From assembly GCF_040760075.1 (NCBI RefSeq), contig NZ_CP142884.1, positions 3,782,001-3,846,000 of the forward strand: DNA of 64,000 nucleotides, in the 5' to 3' direction. The stretch comes from Sphingobacterium sp. R2 (lineage in GTDB: Bacteria; Bacteroidota; Bacteroidia; Sphingobacteriales; Sphingobacteriaceae). The position numbers were made by a program, and so were the translations under genes. Below, piece after piece: positions 44,693 through 53,767 of this stretch. How positions within the stretch are numbered: the stretch's first letter is position 1; each line of letters begins with the position of its first letter. The notes under the pieces are model-generated. The model ran no database searches and was not told the origin of the DNA. It worked only from the letters and a program-made list of their open reading frames with translations.

Positions 44693-45667
44693 GTGATACC
44701 TTTACACACAAATAAAATCAAATATATTCAGAATTCTTTTAGGACAGAAATCAATGCGCAAAGAATTTCCGCATTGAATAAACTTACAGCAATTGACCAA
44801 ACTATATATAGTCAAAATGAGATAACTTATCTCCAAAGTATTATTCAGTTATTTAATGACAGTTCATTTTTGACAAGAACACCTCTAGAAATAGAAGTAA
44901 TCAAACAAAGAACAGGTCCATTGCCGCAGCCATCCCTTACTGATCCGAATGGGAAATTGCTAAAATTCCAACTAACAGATCATATTCAAAAAGCTCTAAA
45001 TTATACTGCTTTAAGGAAAAATTTTTATCCAAAATATTTCAGATCCATAGGCATAAAATCATGTATCTATTGTAATTCGCAACTAACTGTCTCTATTGCA
45101 AAAATTGCCAATAAAATTGATGCAAGACTTGAAGTTGATCACTACTATCCAAAAGATGATTTCCCTTACTTAAGCATTTCATTATTTAATCTATATCCTT
45201 GTTGTTCATCATGCAACAAGAGAAAAAAGAAGAATTTAGTAAATTTTAAACTTTATACCGACGAAATTTCAAAATTAAGTAAATCAGAATTCAATTTTTC
45301 AATCACCAAGTCATCTGAATGTGATTACTTAGTAACGAAAGATATTGACAGTATTGAAATTGTTTTTGATGACAGCTCTGCACCACTTACTGGATATAAG
45401 TCATTGCAAGATGCTTTTTCTATCAGAGAAATACATGCTACACAAAAGGATATCATTTCAGAATTGATCATTAAGAATCAAATTTATAATGAAAGTTTCA
45501 AAAGAACTCTAAAAAATAATTTTTCAAAATTATCATTAAGTCAAAATGATTTTGATAGAGTAATTATTGGGAATTATACAAAAGATAAAGATATTCACAA
45601 AAGGCCATTTAGCAAAATGACAATGGATATAGCAAAACAATTGGGACTGATTAAAAAGGAATATTGA
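44693..45667 (+). CDS. PtuB-like HNH endonuclease (Septu module 2)
   Basis: The product has 324 residues from a GTG start two bases after the ATPase stop. The HNH core comprises CIYC at 124-127, LEVDHYYPKDD at 146-156, the Asn of SLFNLYPCC and CSSCNKRKKK near 171-180. The N-terminal 120 residues are helical and may bind the ATPase. With the preceding gene it forms a second Septu-type operon; the ATPase-HNH order is the same as in module 1. Confidence 0.75.
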   Translation: MIPLHTNKIKYIQNSFRTEINAQRISALNKLTAIDQTIYSQNEITYLQSIIQLFNDSSFLTRTPLEIEVIKQRTGPLPQPSLTDPNGKLLKFQLTDHIQKALNYTALRKNFYPKYFRSIGIKSCIYCNSQLTVSIAKIANKIDARLEVDHYYPKDDFPYLSISLFNLYPCCSSCNKRKKKNLVNFKLYTDEISKLSKSEFNFSITKSSECDYLVTKDIDSIEIVFDDSSAPLTGYKSLQDAFSIREIHATQKDIISELIIKNQIYNESFKRTLKNNFSKLSLSQNDFDRVIIGNYTKDKDIHKRPFSKMTMDIAKQLGLIKKEY

Positions 45668-45876
45668 AATAAAATTCAATCTCATTTTTTTCCATGTATT
45701 TATAACGTAAGCTTATGATTGATCTCTACTCCATAATCTGTTTGCTGAAAGGTTGTTAAAAAATTCTTCTTTTGAGCTTTAATTACAAAACCTTTAAACC
45801 ATGAAAAATTAGCAATTTTACTTATCCTACTATTATATTTTATAATTGCTGATAAGAAATTTAATCTTTACATTTT

Positions 45877-47394
45877 ATGAAAAAAAATTCTAAAATAAAG
45901 CTATTAGCGCTACTTCCTTTTATTTTATTAAGTGTAGTACTTATGTATTTTGCAAACCTAAAAGATTTAGCAACATATAACATAGCCTTTGTAAGTACAG
46001 GAATAGGTATTGCAACTTTTTCTATTAGCTTTTCCTTCTTGCAATACCAATTTTCGCCCTACAAAGCACTCTTGCGATCGATTTCAAACCGCCATCTTAT
46101 CTATTGTTATGCAGTCGTGTTTATTGCAGTCATTCCACTTGTCAATTTGATCATCAATAAAACCTATGTACCGACAGCAGGTATAGTTTGCATCCCTTTG
46201 CTAATCTATGGGGCTATTCTCCTTCCTATTATCTCAATTGAAGAATGTAATCCACTGCTTTATATGGAGAAAAGTTTGAAGGACAACAATATTCAACAAT
46301 ATCTTGAACTCTATAAAGCTGAAGAAGCAAAATCAAAAGAAAAAAGGGAGAAATTGGAGCTTTCACTACCCGGAGAATCTCCAATGCACAGTTTTTCAAC
46401 GAAGTATAATACAAGTGTCATCCCGAACGATCCATTTGCCTTGCTTTGCAATGTTATCGAATTGGGCTTGAAGAATGGTGATCGTGTTATTTTTGAAGAG
46501 GCTATCAATAATTTTTTTATACTGACGGATCTCTCTGTCAACAATAAAAATGCGGATTACAGTTCCGGTTTCCGTTTTTCTGTGAATAAGCAGGTTACCG
46601 ATACCTTCGAAATTATTCTTGGGCAGGTGGTCGGTACCAAGAATGTACCAATGATTTCTGGGCTGGTATATAAGACAGGTGACTTTTTAAAGGAAAAGGC
46701 AATTAATAAACTTCAAACTACTTCCCCATATAATGAATTTGTTGGAATCTTGGTTCGTTATGCAAAGACGGCTATGTCGACCAACCGCGACTGTGTACTA
46801 TACATCGGTTCCCTTTGTCGGGAACTCGCACAGAAAGGAGTTTATGAACCTGAGACAGGAGAGAGGGAATCGTTTTTTAGAATACATCTTACCCATTTTG
46901 CCCATTATTTGACAAAGATAGGGCAAGAAGCGATCCTCCTAAAGGACTCAGATATTTTATATCGCTGTATCGAGGATTTAGGCTTTTTGGGATGTACGGC
47001 TGTCAAAAATAATCATTATCATCTCACTATTGAATGCCTGCAAGGGTTAGTTCAGCTCGGCCGTGAAGCCCGCGCTGCTGAAGTGAAATGTTTCTGGAGA
47101 CATTGTGCGCTTGATATGACTGACCATGTGGACGAAAGGGTCCAATGGATGGTTACCTGGCTGCCGAAAGTTCCAGAAAATGACGCAAAATCACTGTGTG
47201 AGACTTTTAGTACAGCTTACTCTAGGCTATATGGTAAAAAGCTGACTGTCGAATTGGAAGATATCAACGGTGTAAAAGGAGTTGTATTTAAAAAGTCAGA
47301 GGAGAAGCACGTCGAAAGCTTTTCAAAAGACAAATATTACCAGACAGTAGATTATTCTGATTATAAGGAGATCAAAGAGTTTAAATTATATTAA
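45877..47394 (+). CDS. Membrane protein of unknown function
   Basis: This 505-residue protein has four hydrophobic helices in the first 125 residues (LLALLPFILLSVVLMYF, ISFSFLQYQ region, CYAVVFIAVIPLVNLII, AGIVCIPLLIYGAILLPII). A cytoplasmic helical region of about 370 residues with TPR-like spacing follows. The N-terminal membrane unit recalls DUF2254-type anchors, but I cannot assign a family. GC content is higher than in the Septu genes, so it was probably acquired separately or is native. Terminator at 47439. Confidence 0.55.
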   Translation: MKKNSKIKLLALLPFILLSVVLMYFANLKDLATYNIAFVSTGIGIATFSISFSFLQYQFSPYKALLRSISNRHLIYCYAVVFIAVIPLVNLIINKTYVPTAGIVCIPLLIYGAILLPIISIEECNPLLYMEKSLKDNNIQQYLELYKAEEAKSKEKREKLELSLPGESPMHSFSTKYNTSVIPNDPFALLCNVIELGLKNGDRVIFEEAINNFFILTDLSVNNKNADYSSGFRFSVNKQVTDTFEIILGQVVGTKNVPMISGLVYKTGDFLKEKAINKLQTTSPYNEFVGILVRYAKTAMSTNRDCVLYIGSLCRELAQKGVYEPETGERESFFRIHLTHFAHYLTKIGQEAILLKDSDILYRCIEDLGFLGCTAVKNNHYHLTIECLQGLVQLGREARAAEVKCFWRHCALDMTDHVDERVQWMVTWLPKVPENDAKSLCETFSTAYSRLYGKKLTVELEDINGVKGVVFKKSEEKHVESFSKDKYYQTVDYSDYKEIKEFKLY

Positions 47395-47438
47395 AAAAGA
47401 TTATAATTATGTTATAAACTACGGTTAAAAATAATATA

Positions 47439-47475
47439 AAAAAAGAGACCGTTTTTTTTGAGGTGGTCTCTTTTA
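47439..47475 (+). terminator. Rho-independent terminator
   Basis: AAAAGAGACC and GGTCTCTTTT form a perfect 10-base stem with a T-rich loop; it ends the membrane-protein transcript 45 bases after its stop. Confidence 0.75.
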
Positions 47476-47860
47476 AAATAAGTAATTTGTCTTATTTAAT
47501 ACCTTCAAAGAAAGATAATAAAGGGATCAAGTGTTCGACTGGAGTCCCTCTCTCCCCAGTGAGAGGGGTTCATGTGAAATGAAAAAAGTACAAAAATCTA
47601 AGAATTAGCGGATTTGTCCTCAAAATGCTTATATTTGCTTAAAGAACTTAGTTTATTGTAGTTAAGATTTTACGAGAATTAACAAGATAGATGAGTGTGT
47701 CCCATATGTGGCATCTTTCAATTTGAAAATTGCAATTGTCAAGCTTTCAATTGATTATAATGCTAGGTGGCAATCCCTCACTCTCCTGAAGCTTAGATAT
47801 TTTAATTCTCAGTTTTCTTATTGGTTGTTAAAAAATGATGTACGTTACTTTGCACAAATT
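47476..47860. other. Intergenic stretch with a small GC-rich hairpin
   Basis: No supported gene. CCCTCTC at 47546-47552 pairs with GAGAGGG at 47561-47567, and GGGAtC ... GAGTCCC lies just before it. The GC-rich island inside AT-rich DNA could be a terminator or part of a small RNA; no tRNA cloverleaf can be drawn. Confidence 0.35.
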
Positions 47861-48427
47861 TTATTCTACCCAATAAATATCTACCTGCCTTTTCCCTAGG
47901 CTACCATTCGTTAACCTTATTGGTCTCTTTTCACTCATTAATACACCTTTTCTTACAGAATATCTAAGAGCTTTAGATAATTGATCTCCAATAAATGTCT
48001 TATTATATTCTGATTTAATGAATAACTCAATTTCATTTAAATAACGAGGTGTTGTCAAAAATTTTGATCTAATTAAAATTTCAGATATAAAGGAATCAAT
48101 GCTTCTATCGTTCTTTGTGCTTAAGAAATATTCAGGAACATCTTTGTATTCATTTTTAAAGGTAGTCACACTTTCGGTTTTAGAAACACTTTGAGGGATG
48201 GCAATGTTTAGATTTAATACTTTCGCCCCATTAATGCTGAGTTTATTTCCAATATGAACTGCGAATGAATCGCTAAATGGTCGAGTAAGATTTAGAATTC
48301 CGTATATATGTGATGAATCTCTTCCAATAAATTCAGCGAATCCAGATACTGTCATTCCTAAAATATTCATAATTTCACGCAATCTGTTCGCCAAACGCTC
48401 ATTATAAGTTTTGTCTTGGTTTGCCAT
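47861..48427 (-). CDS. XRE-like helix-turn-helix protein
   Basis: The product has 188 residues. Residues 8-70 form a lambda-repressor-type HTH (RLANRLREIMNILGMTVSGF, FIGRDSSHIYGILNLTRPFS, FAVHIGNKLSI). The C-terminal 100 residues have no recognised domain and end KRQVDIYWVE. No partner toxin or protease lies next to it. It is divergent from the susC leader and could regulate it, but there is no direct evidence. Confidence 0.7.
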   Translation of the reverse strand: MANQDKTYNERLANRLREIMNILGMTVSGFAEFIGRDSSHIYGILNLTRPFSDSFAVHIGNKLSINGAKVLNLNIAIPQSVSKTESVTTFKNEYKDVPEYFLSTKNDRSIDSFISEILIRSKFLTTPRYLNEIELFIKSEYNKTFIGDQLSKALRYSVRKGVLMSEKRPIRLTNGSLGKRQVDIYWVE

Positions 48428-48643
48428 AAGACAAATACCGTTAGAAACTTACGCTAAAAATTATTATTAATTTACTTTTTTTGTAAAATATTTATATCTA
48501 TATTTGCTGTAATATTTTACTGACTTATAATTTATTAAGTCTGCTAGTGTAATTTAAGAGTCTCGTTTCCCAAGTCTCACAATTTAATCGAACACGAGAG
48601 CGATAGATTGCACCCATATGCCTTTATTTGCTATATTAGCAAC

Positions 48644-48728
48644 GGTAAAGGCGTGGGTACTATCGTCTGCTGAGTTCGAAGGAGTGAGACCCGGGGAATA
48701 ATGCAAGGTAGTAACCCACGTTTTTACC
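48644..48728 (+). ncRNA. Unclassified structured RNA element in the susC leader
   Basis: GGTAAAGGCGTGGGTACTA at 48644-48662 pairs with TAGTAACCCACG-TTTTTACC at 48709-48728 (about 17 pairs with one small internal loop). This closes a 46-base domain containing CTGCTGAG and GACCCGGGGAA. A T run lies in the 3' arm, so the stem itself could act as a terminator. I could not match it to a known riboswitch class. It sits 264 bases before susC on the same strand, so it is probably a cis-regulatory or small RNA. Confidence 0.45.
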
Positions 48729-48767
48729 TTATTTGAGACTCATCGAAATAACCCTAAAAGGTGAGTT

Positions 48768-48812
48768 ATGATTATTAAAAACAAACATCAAAAAAATCCC
48801 AATCCCCCTTAG
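48768..48812 (+). CDS. Mini-ORF 1 in the susC leader (14 codons)
   Basis: ATG after AAAAGGTGAGTT, a good ribosome site, encodes MIIKNKHQKNPNPP and TAG. Ending in Pro-Pro before the stop is a known ribosome-stalling context. Possible leader peptide; too short to be sure. Confidence 0.25.
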   Translation: MIIKNKHQKNPNPP

Positions 48813-48835
48813 TTCTATTAAGGTTAGAGGTCTGT

Positions 48836-48883
48836 ATGACCATCCGAAAAAGTGTCATTGTAAATATATCATCTGCTTTGTAA
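48836..48883 (+). CDS. Mini-ORF 2 in the susC leader (15 codons)
   Basis: ATG preceded by TTAGAGGTCTGT encodes MTIRKSVIVNISSAL and TAA. It begins with the same MTI dipeptide pattern as mini-ORF 3. Possible leader peptide, weak support. Confidence 0.2.
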   Translation: MTIRKSVIVNISSAL

Positions 48884-48968
48884 CCAATTAGAGACTACTA
48901 TATCGGAACATTTTTACGAGTTATTCTAATAACCTATTCCATCGCCTCCGCGAGGAAAGGGAAAGATT

Positions 48969-48995
48969 ATGACCATTTTTAAAACCTTAAAATGA
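48969..48995 (+). CDS. Mini-ORF 3, translationally coupled to susC (8 codons)
   Basis: A strong purine-rich site GAGGAAAGGGAAAG lies directly before an ATG that encodes MTIFKTLK. Its TGA overlaps the susC ATG as ATGA. Strong Shine-Dalgarno sequences are rare in this phylum, so the one here in front of an 8-codon frame points to translational coupling that loads ribosomes onto susC. Confidence 0.4.
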   Translation: MTIFKTLK

Positions 48996-51900
48996 ACAAT
49001 TTTATAAGGACTGGTAGAAGTATTGCCTGTTCAAAACAGCAAGCCCAGTACGTAAATTTAGCAAATACACAACATAATTTTATTATAAATAAAGTATATA
49101 GCTTAAGAGAACTATTAATCCTAAGGACTCTTTTAGTAATTGTTACCGTATTTCATATGTTTAGTTTATCGGCTCAGACGCCCCGCAAGGACAGCGGGGC
49201 CAATGGGTTGTTATCCATTAGCGGTACTGTCGTATCCTCCAAAGACGGAAAACCCATCCAAGGAGTGTCCATCCAAGTGCAAGGTGAAAAGGGTAGGGCT
49301 TCGTCCAAAAATGATGGTTCCTTTTCGTTAACAGTCTCCAATCCTAAAGTTACTGTTTCATTCTCCCATGTCGGTTTCAAGCGCTTAGAAACTTCGTATA
49401 GTGCTGGAGTATCATTGGCTATAAAACTGATACCACTAGAGAATCAATTGGAAGAGGTGGAGGTGGTCTCTACCGGGTACCAAAAAATTCCGAAGGAGCG
49501 GGCGACGGGGAGTTTTGAGCTGATCAATAATAAGATATTAAATAAGCGCGTTGGGGGTAATATATTAGACCGTCTAGAAAACGCAAGCGTCAGCCTTCGT
49601 ATTGATAAAGATTACCAGTTTGCTGACCGATCACCATATAATGCTACACCGCCCAACAACCTTTTAATGCGCGGTAGATCAGCGATATCAGGAACATTTA
49701 AGCAGACAGTGGTATTGGACAATGCGATTTATGAAGGTGATGTACGTGATATTAATCCAAATGATATTGAGAGTGTCACGATATTAAAAGATGCGGTAGC
49801 TTCGTCCATCTGGGGTACAGCCGGCGGGGGTGGCGTCATTGTGCTGACTAGTAAAAGTGGAAGCTACAGCCAACCTAGAAGGGTAAATTTTACGTCTAAT
49901 CTGACATTTGCAGGCAGACCTGACATTTATAAGCTTCCATTTATGTCCAGCCCCAATTTTATAGATTACGAAAGATATCTATTTGATAAAGGTTACTATG
50001 ATTACTATTTGAATGACAGGAATAGCTACAGTACCGTAAGCCCGGTTATTGAAATGCTCGGTGCGTTGAGAAGTGGAAATGCGATACAAAAGGATGTCGA
50101 CAATGCCATCGAAAATTTTAGGCGGTATGACGTACGTGATGATTACAGCAACTATTTTTATAGAAACTCATTCCTCCAACAGTATAATTTGGATGTATCC
50201 GGTGGCAATCAAAAAATCACCTATTTATTCTCTTTGGGAACTGATATCAACAAAAATCAAAATATTGCCTCTAAAAATAACAGATATACGTTCAGGTCTT
50301 CGGTTAAGGCCAAGCCTATTGCTAACCTAGAGATCAATACGGATATAAGATACACAAAGGTACACGCCAGAGACCAGAGTATTTTACAGACAATCTCATA
50401 CGGTGCATCAGATGCAAATGGAAGTGAGTGGCCTTACCTTAAGCTGGTAGATAATAATGGTCAGCCAGTAGATGTGGATATTGTGCCGATACGAAAGGCT
50501 TATAGGGACACGGCTGGCAACGGGAAGTTAATGGACTGGCATTTTAACCCATTAAAGGAAATAGATGCGAACCATCAACTAGCCAATCCAAAAGATCTAC
50601 TGATCAATTTTTCGGCAAGCTACAGATTGATCGACAACCTCAATCTTAACCTAGCTTATATTTATCAGAATTTTCAAAATCCGATAGAAGACTGGGTAGG
50701 AGTTGACTCCTACGCAGCAAGAAATATGATCAATTTTTATTCTCAGTGGAATGATAATAGTGTATTAAAAAGACCAATTCCTATTGGTGATCGTATGAAC
50801 TACATCAATGATAATACGGAAAGTCATACGTTGCGTTTTCAGGGAAACTACAGCTGGCTTTCACCTAATCAGTTACACCGCATACAATTGTTGGGTGGCA
50901 GCGAGATAAGGGATAAGAAATATACTAGAAATGCAAATATCCTATATGGTTATAACCGCGAAAATCTCAATCACCTACCTGTAGATTATACTTCGGTTTT
51001 TCCGATTTTAAATAAAGGTTATGGTGGCAGTACGATTGAGGATGGAGTAGATCTAATGTTGCAGCAAAATCGCTTTGTATCTTTCTTTTCTAATGCTAAT
51101 TACGAATTTAAAGAAAAGTATATCCTATCAGGTAGCCTGCGTCAGGATGCCTCCAACATATTTGGAATAGGAGCCAATAACAAATGGCAGCCACTATGGT
51201 CAGCAGGTGTTTCATGGCGAATGGATAAAGAACGGTTTGCGAAAAATGATCACATTAATCAGTTGAAACTCCGGTTTACCTATGGATTCGCTGGTAGGGC
51301 CAATACATCGTATAGTGCATACCCAATTATTTATTATAATGGAGCAGACTCTTATACAAATTTGCCGTATGGATCGCTAAGTTCGGCGCCTAATCCAAGT
51401 TTGACCTGGGAAAAGATACAGACTATGAACTTGGCCTTGGATTTTGGTCTTTTTCGGAACCGAATTTCTGGAACATTCGAATACTACAATAAGAATTCAA
51501 AAGATCTGATCACAAATATTCCTATTGACCCTACCATGGGGTATGAATCGGTTACCAAGAACGGTGGTGAATTACGTGGGAAAGGTTTTGAGTTCACAGT
51601 TATGAGCCAAAACATCCGTCATGGGAACTTTAGCTGGAATAATAAGCTGCTTTTGAGTAAAAATAGGACTAAAGTTGCCAGATATCCCTATAAATGGTCA
51701 AGCCCGGCGACCTACGTTACTACCTCGGGTTCTGCAGGCGGTTTCCTGCGCGAAGGATTTGAAGAGGGGGCAGTCTTCGCTTTTGCTTCCGCAGGTCTTG
51801 ATCCGCAGAATGGTGATCCGCGTGGATATCTGAATGGTGAAGTGTCTACGGACTATAACGGTATTTTATACGGTTCGCTAGACAACATGAAATATGTCGG

Positions 51901-52381
51901 ACCTGGACGCCCCGTTTTTTACGGCTCGCTGGAAAACGAGTTTTCAATCGGCAACTTCTCCTTTGCTTTTAATATGCAGGCACGATGGGGGCACTATATG
52001 TTTCGCAAATCTTTTTTTGAAATGGACTTTGCGCTTAATCGTGTGGGGCACGATGATTATTTGAAAAGATGGCAGAAGCCCGGTGACGAATTAACAACGG
52101 TAGTCCCATCATTACAATATCCATTGAATTCGCTGCGAGATGAATTTTACAAAAAATCTGAAGTACTGGTCATCAAAGGAGATAATTTGCGTCTGCAGGA
52201 CCTTTACTTATCCTATCGATTACCAAAATCGGGCTTTTGTAAATCGCTTGCACTGACAGCCTTTGCAAAAAATATCAATTGGATTATTTGGAAAGCGAAC
52301 AAACTCAACATAGATCCTGAATATAGGGATGCTATTCCGCTACCATTTACATTATCACTAGGTGCTAAGGTCGAATTATAA
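48992..52381 (+). CDS. SusC/RagA family TonB-linked outer membrane protein
   Basis: This 1129-residue protein has a basic N-terminus and a signal anchor near 43-60 (LLVIVTVFHMFSLSAQ). A carboxypeptidase-like regulatory beta-sandwich (SISGTVVSSKDGKPIQGVSI) follows, then a TonB-box-like EEVEVVSTGYQ, and a plug domain with DRLENAS, LMRGRSAISG, VTILKDAVASSIWGTAGGGG and VIVLTSK. The 22-strand barrel ends in LSLGAKVEL. SusC proteins import glycans or peptides using TonB energy with a SusD lid; susD follows after 24 bases. The long N-terminal extension before the signal peptide is unusual but kept because of the coupled mini-ORF at the start. Confidence 0.93.
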   Translation: MNNFIRTGRSIACSKQQAQYVNLANTQHNFIINKVYSLRELLILRTLLVIVTVFHMFSLSAQTPRKDSGANGLLSISGTVVSSKDGKPIQGVSIQVQGEKGRASSKNDGSFSLTVSNPKVTVSFSHVGFKRLETSYSAGVSLAIKLIPLENQLEEVEVVSTGYQKIPKERATGSFELINNKILNKRVGGNILDRLENASVSLRIDKDYQFADRSPYNATPPNNLLMRGRSAISGTFKQTVVLDNAIYEGDVRDINPNDIESVTILKDAVASSIWGTAGGGGVIVLTSKSGSYSQPRRVNFTSNLTFAGRPDIYKLPFMSSPNFIDYERYLFDKGYYDYYLNDRNSYSTVSPVIEMLGALRSGNAIQKDVDNAIENFRRYDVRDDYSNYFYRNSFLQQYNLDVSGGNQKITYLFSLGTDINKNQNIASKNNRYTFRSSVKAKPIANLEINTDIRYTKVHARDQSILQTISYGASDANGSEWPYLKLVDNNGQPVDVDIVPIRKAYRDTAGNGKLMDWHFNPLKEIDANHQLANPKDLLINFSASYRLIDNLNLNLAYIYQNFQNPIEDWVGVDSYAARNMINFYSQWNDNSVLKRPIPIGDRMNYINDNTESHTLRFQGNYSWLSPNQLHRIQLLGGSEIRDKKYTRNANILYGYNRENLNHLPVDYTSVFPILNKGYGGSTIEDGVDLMLQQNRFVSFFSNANYEFKEKYILSGSLRQDASNIFGIGANNKWQPLWSAGVSWRMDKERFAKNDHINQLKLRFTYGFAGRANTSYSAYPIIYYNGADSYTNLPYGSLSSAPNPSLTWEKIQTMNLALDFGLFRNRISGTFEYYNKNSKDLITNIPIDPTMGYESVTKNGGELRGKGFEFTVMSQNIRHGNFSWNNKLLLSKNRTKVARYPYKWSSPATYVTTSGSAGGFLREGFEEGAVFAFASAGLDPQNGDPRGYLNGEVSTDYNGILYGSLDNMKYVGPGRPVFYGSLENEFSIGNFSFAFNMQARWGHYMFRKSFFEMDFALNRVGHDDYLKRWQKPGDELTTVVPSLQYPLNSLRDEFYKKSEVLVIKGDNLRLQDLYLSYRLPKSGFCKSLALTAFAKNINWIIWKANKLNIDPEYRDAIPLPFTLSLGAKVEL

Positions 52382-52405
52382 GGTAACATTTTAAGAAGAG
52401 TTAAG

Positions 52406-53767
52406 ATGAAAGTAGAAAAGATTATTTTTATGCTAGCCTGCAGTTTATTAACACTTGCAGGTTGTAATAAATATCTGGATGTGAAGCCAGATCAAAAAAT
52501 GCTCGTACCAAAAACATTGGCAGACTGTGATGCCTTGCTCGATAATAGAAGTACGATGAACTCAAGTTTTTCTCCGATTCCGGATATTGCTTCTGATCAC
52601 TATTACCTTAACGCGGCCAATTTTAACGCAATAGCAAATAGTGAAGACCGAAATGCCCATGTATGGAATCCAATGGCTGAATTGGCCACAAATCATTGGC
52701 AGGCTCCATATAAAGTAGTCCTCATTGCTAATCAGGTACTGAGCTTATTGAAGGATATTGATCGAAGTGTTAACCCTACAGATTATGAACGCATTAAAGG
52801 CGAAGCTCTGTTTTTTAGAGCTTACGCATGGATGCAGCTCCTGAATGTATTTACTGTGGGGTATGATGCCGCCAAAGCAAAGAACATCCTTGGCGTGGTA
52901 TTAAGGTTAAATCCAGACATCGACTATATTGAATCTCGGTCTTCGCTTGAGGATAGCTATCAGCAGATCAAAAAAGATCTAGAAGAGGCAGTACCATTAC
53001 TTCCAGATAAAATTGTGATTAAAACGAGGCCGACAAAGGCAGCTGCTTTAGCGACCTTAGCCCGCTTGGGTTTAATGATGGGCGACTATGGGATAGCTGA
53101 AAAGAGAGCAAGAGAAGCACTGGATCTTTATGCGGTTCTGATTGACTATACTACACTGAGTAAAACGGCATCAGCGCCCTTTGCACGTTTTAACGATGAA
53201 GTGATTTTTCATGCAGTCACTTTTACAAATGCCAGTATTAATCCGACTATAGCAAAAATCGATTCCAATCTAATCAAATCCTATAAGAATGATGATCTGC
53301 GAAGGACGCTATATTTTAAAAGCAATAATAACGGTACATACGCCTTCAAGGGAAGATATGATGGCGCTGTTAACGCCTCGACATTTTGTGGGGTTGCCAC
53401 AGATGAGCTCTACTTAACTTTGTCGGAAGCGTTAGTGAGAAATAATAAGGTAGTCGATGCTATTGGATACCTGAATAAATTATTAAGATCAAGATATGTC
53501 AAAAATACGTATCTGGATTTCAGTTCAGATGATAGGGAATTAGTCTTGAAAGAAGTGCTGGCCGAGCGTAATAAATCTTTGATCATGCGCAACTTAAGGT
53601 GGATGGATATGAAAAGATTAAATCAAGATCCAGCATTTCAAAAGACCTTTCGGCGAATAATCGACAATGTTGTCTATTCGATAGAACCAAATGATTTGCG
53701 CTATGCATTTCTAATCCCTAAAAAGGTAATAGAATTTAATCCATTAATAAAACAAAATCAACGGTAG
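52406..53767 (+). CDS. SusD/RagB family nutrient-binding lipoprotein
   Basis: The product has 453 residues. The lipoprotein signal ends with the lipobox LTLAGC (Cys20). The typical SusD opening follows (NKYLDVKPDQKMLVPKTLAD), then tetratricopeptide helices (EALFFRAYAWMQLLN, TKAAALATLARLGL) and the C-terminal NLRWMDMKRLN plus YAFLIPKKVIEFNP. It forms the lid over the SusC barrel at the cell surface. Co-transcribed with susC and the TlpA gene, which starts at the very next base after its stop. Confidence 0.93.
   Translation: MKVEKIIFMLACSLLTLAGCNKYLDVKPDQKMLVPKTLADCDALLDNRSTMNSSFSPIPDIASDHYYLNAANFNAIANSEDRNAHVWNPMAELATNHWQAPYKVVLIANQVLSLLKDIDRSVNPTDYERIKGEALFFRAYAWMQLLNVFTVGYDAAKAKNILGVVLRLNPDIDYIESRSSLEDSYQQIKKDLEEAVPLLPDKIVIKTRPTKAAALATLARLGLMMGDYGIAEKRAREALDLYAVLIDYTTLSKTASAPFARFNDEVIFHAVTFTNASINPTIAKIDSNLIKSYKNDDLRRTLYFKSNNNGTYAFKGRYDGAVNASTFCGVATDELYLTLSEALVRNNKVVDAIGYLNKLLRSRYVKNTYLDFSSDDRELVLKEVLAERNKSLIMRNLRWMDMKRLNQDPAFQKTFRRIIDNVVYSIEPNDLRYAFLIPKKVIEFNPLIKQNQR

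Noticed and set aside
40237..45667. Retron with PtuAB effectors
   Set aside because: No reverse transcriptase gene or msr/msd-like RNA is present next to either ATPase-HNH pair.
47521..47567. Possible tRNA or tRNA fragment (GTTCGACT and CCCTCTC words)
   Set aside because: No acceptor, D or anticodon arms can be drawn; only a small hairpin remains.
48644..48728. Cobalamin, TPP, FMN or SAM riboswitch
   Set aside because: None of the conserved core sequences of these classes is present in the loop; only the long stem is clear.
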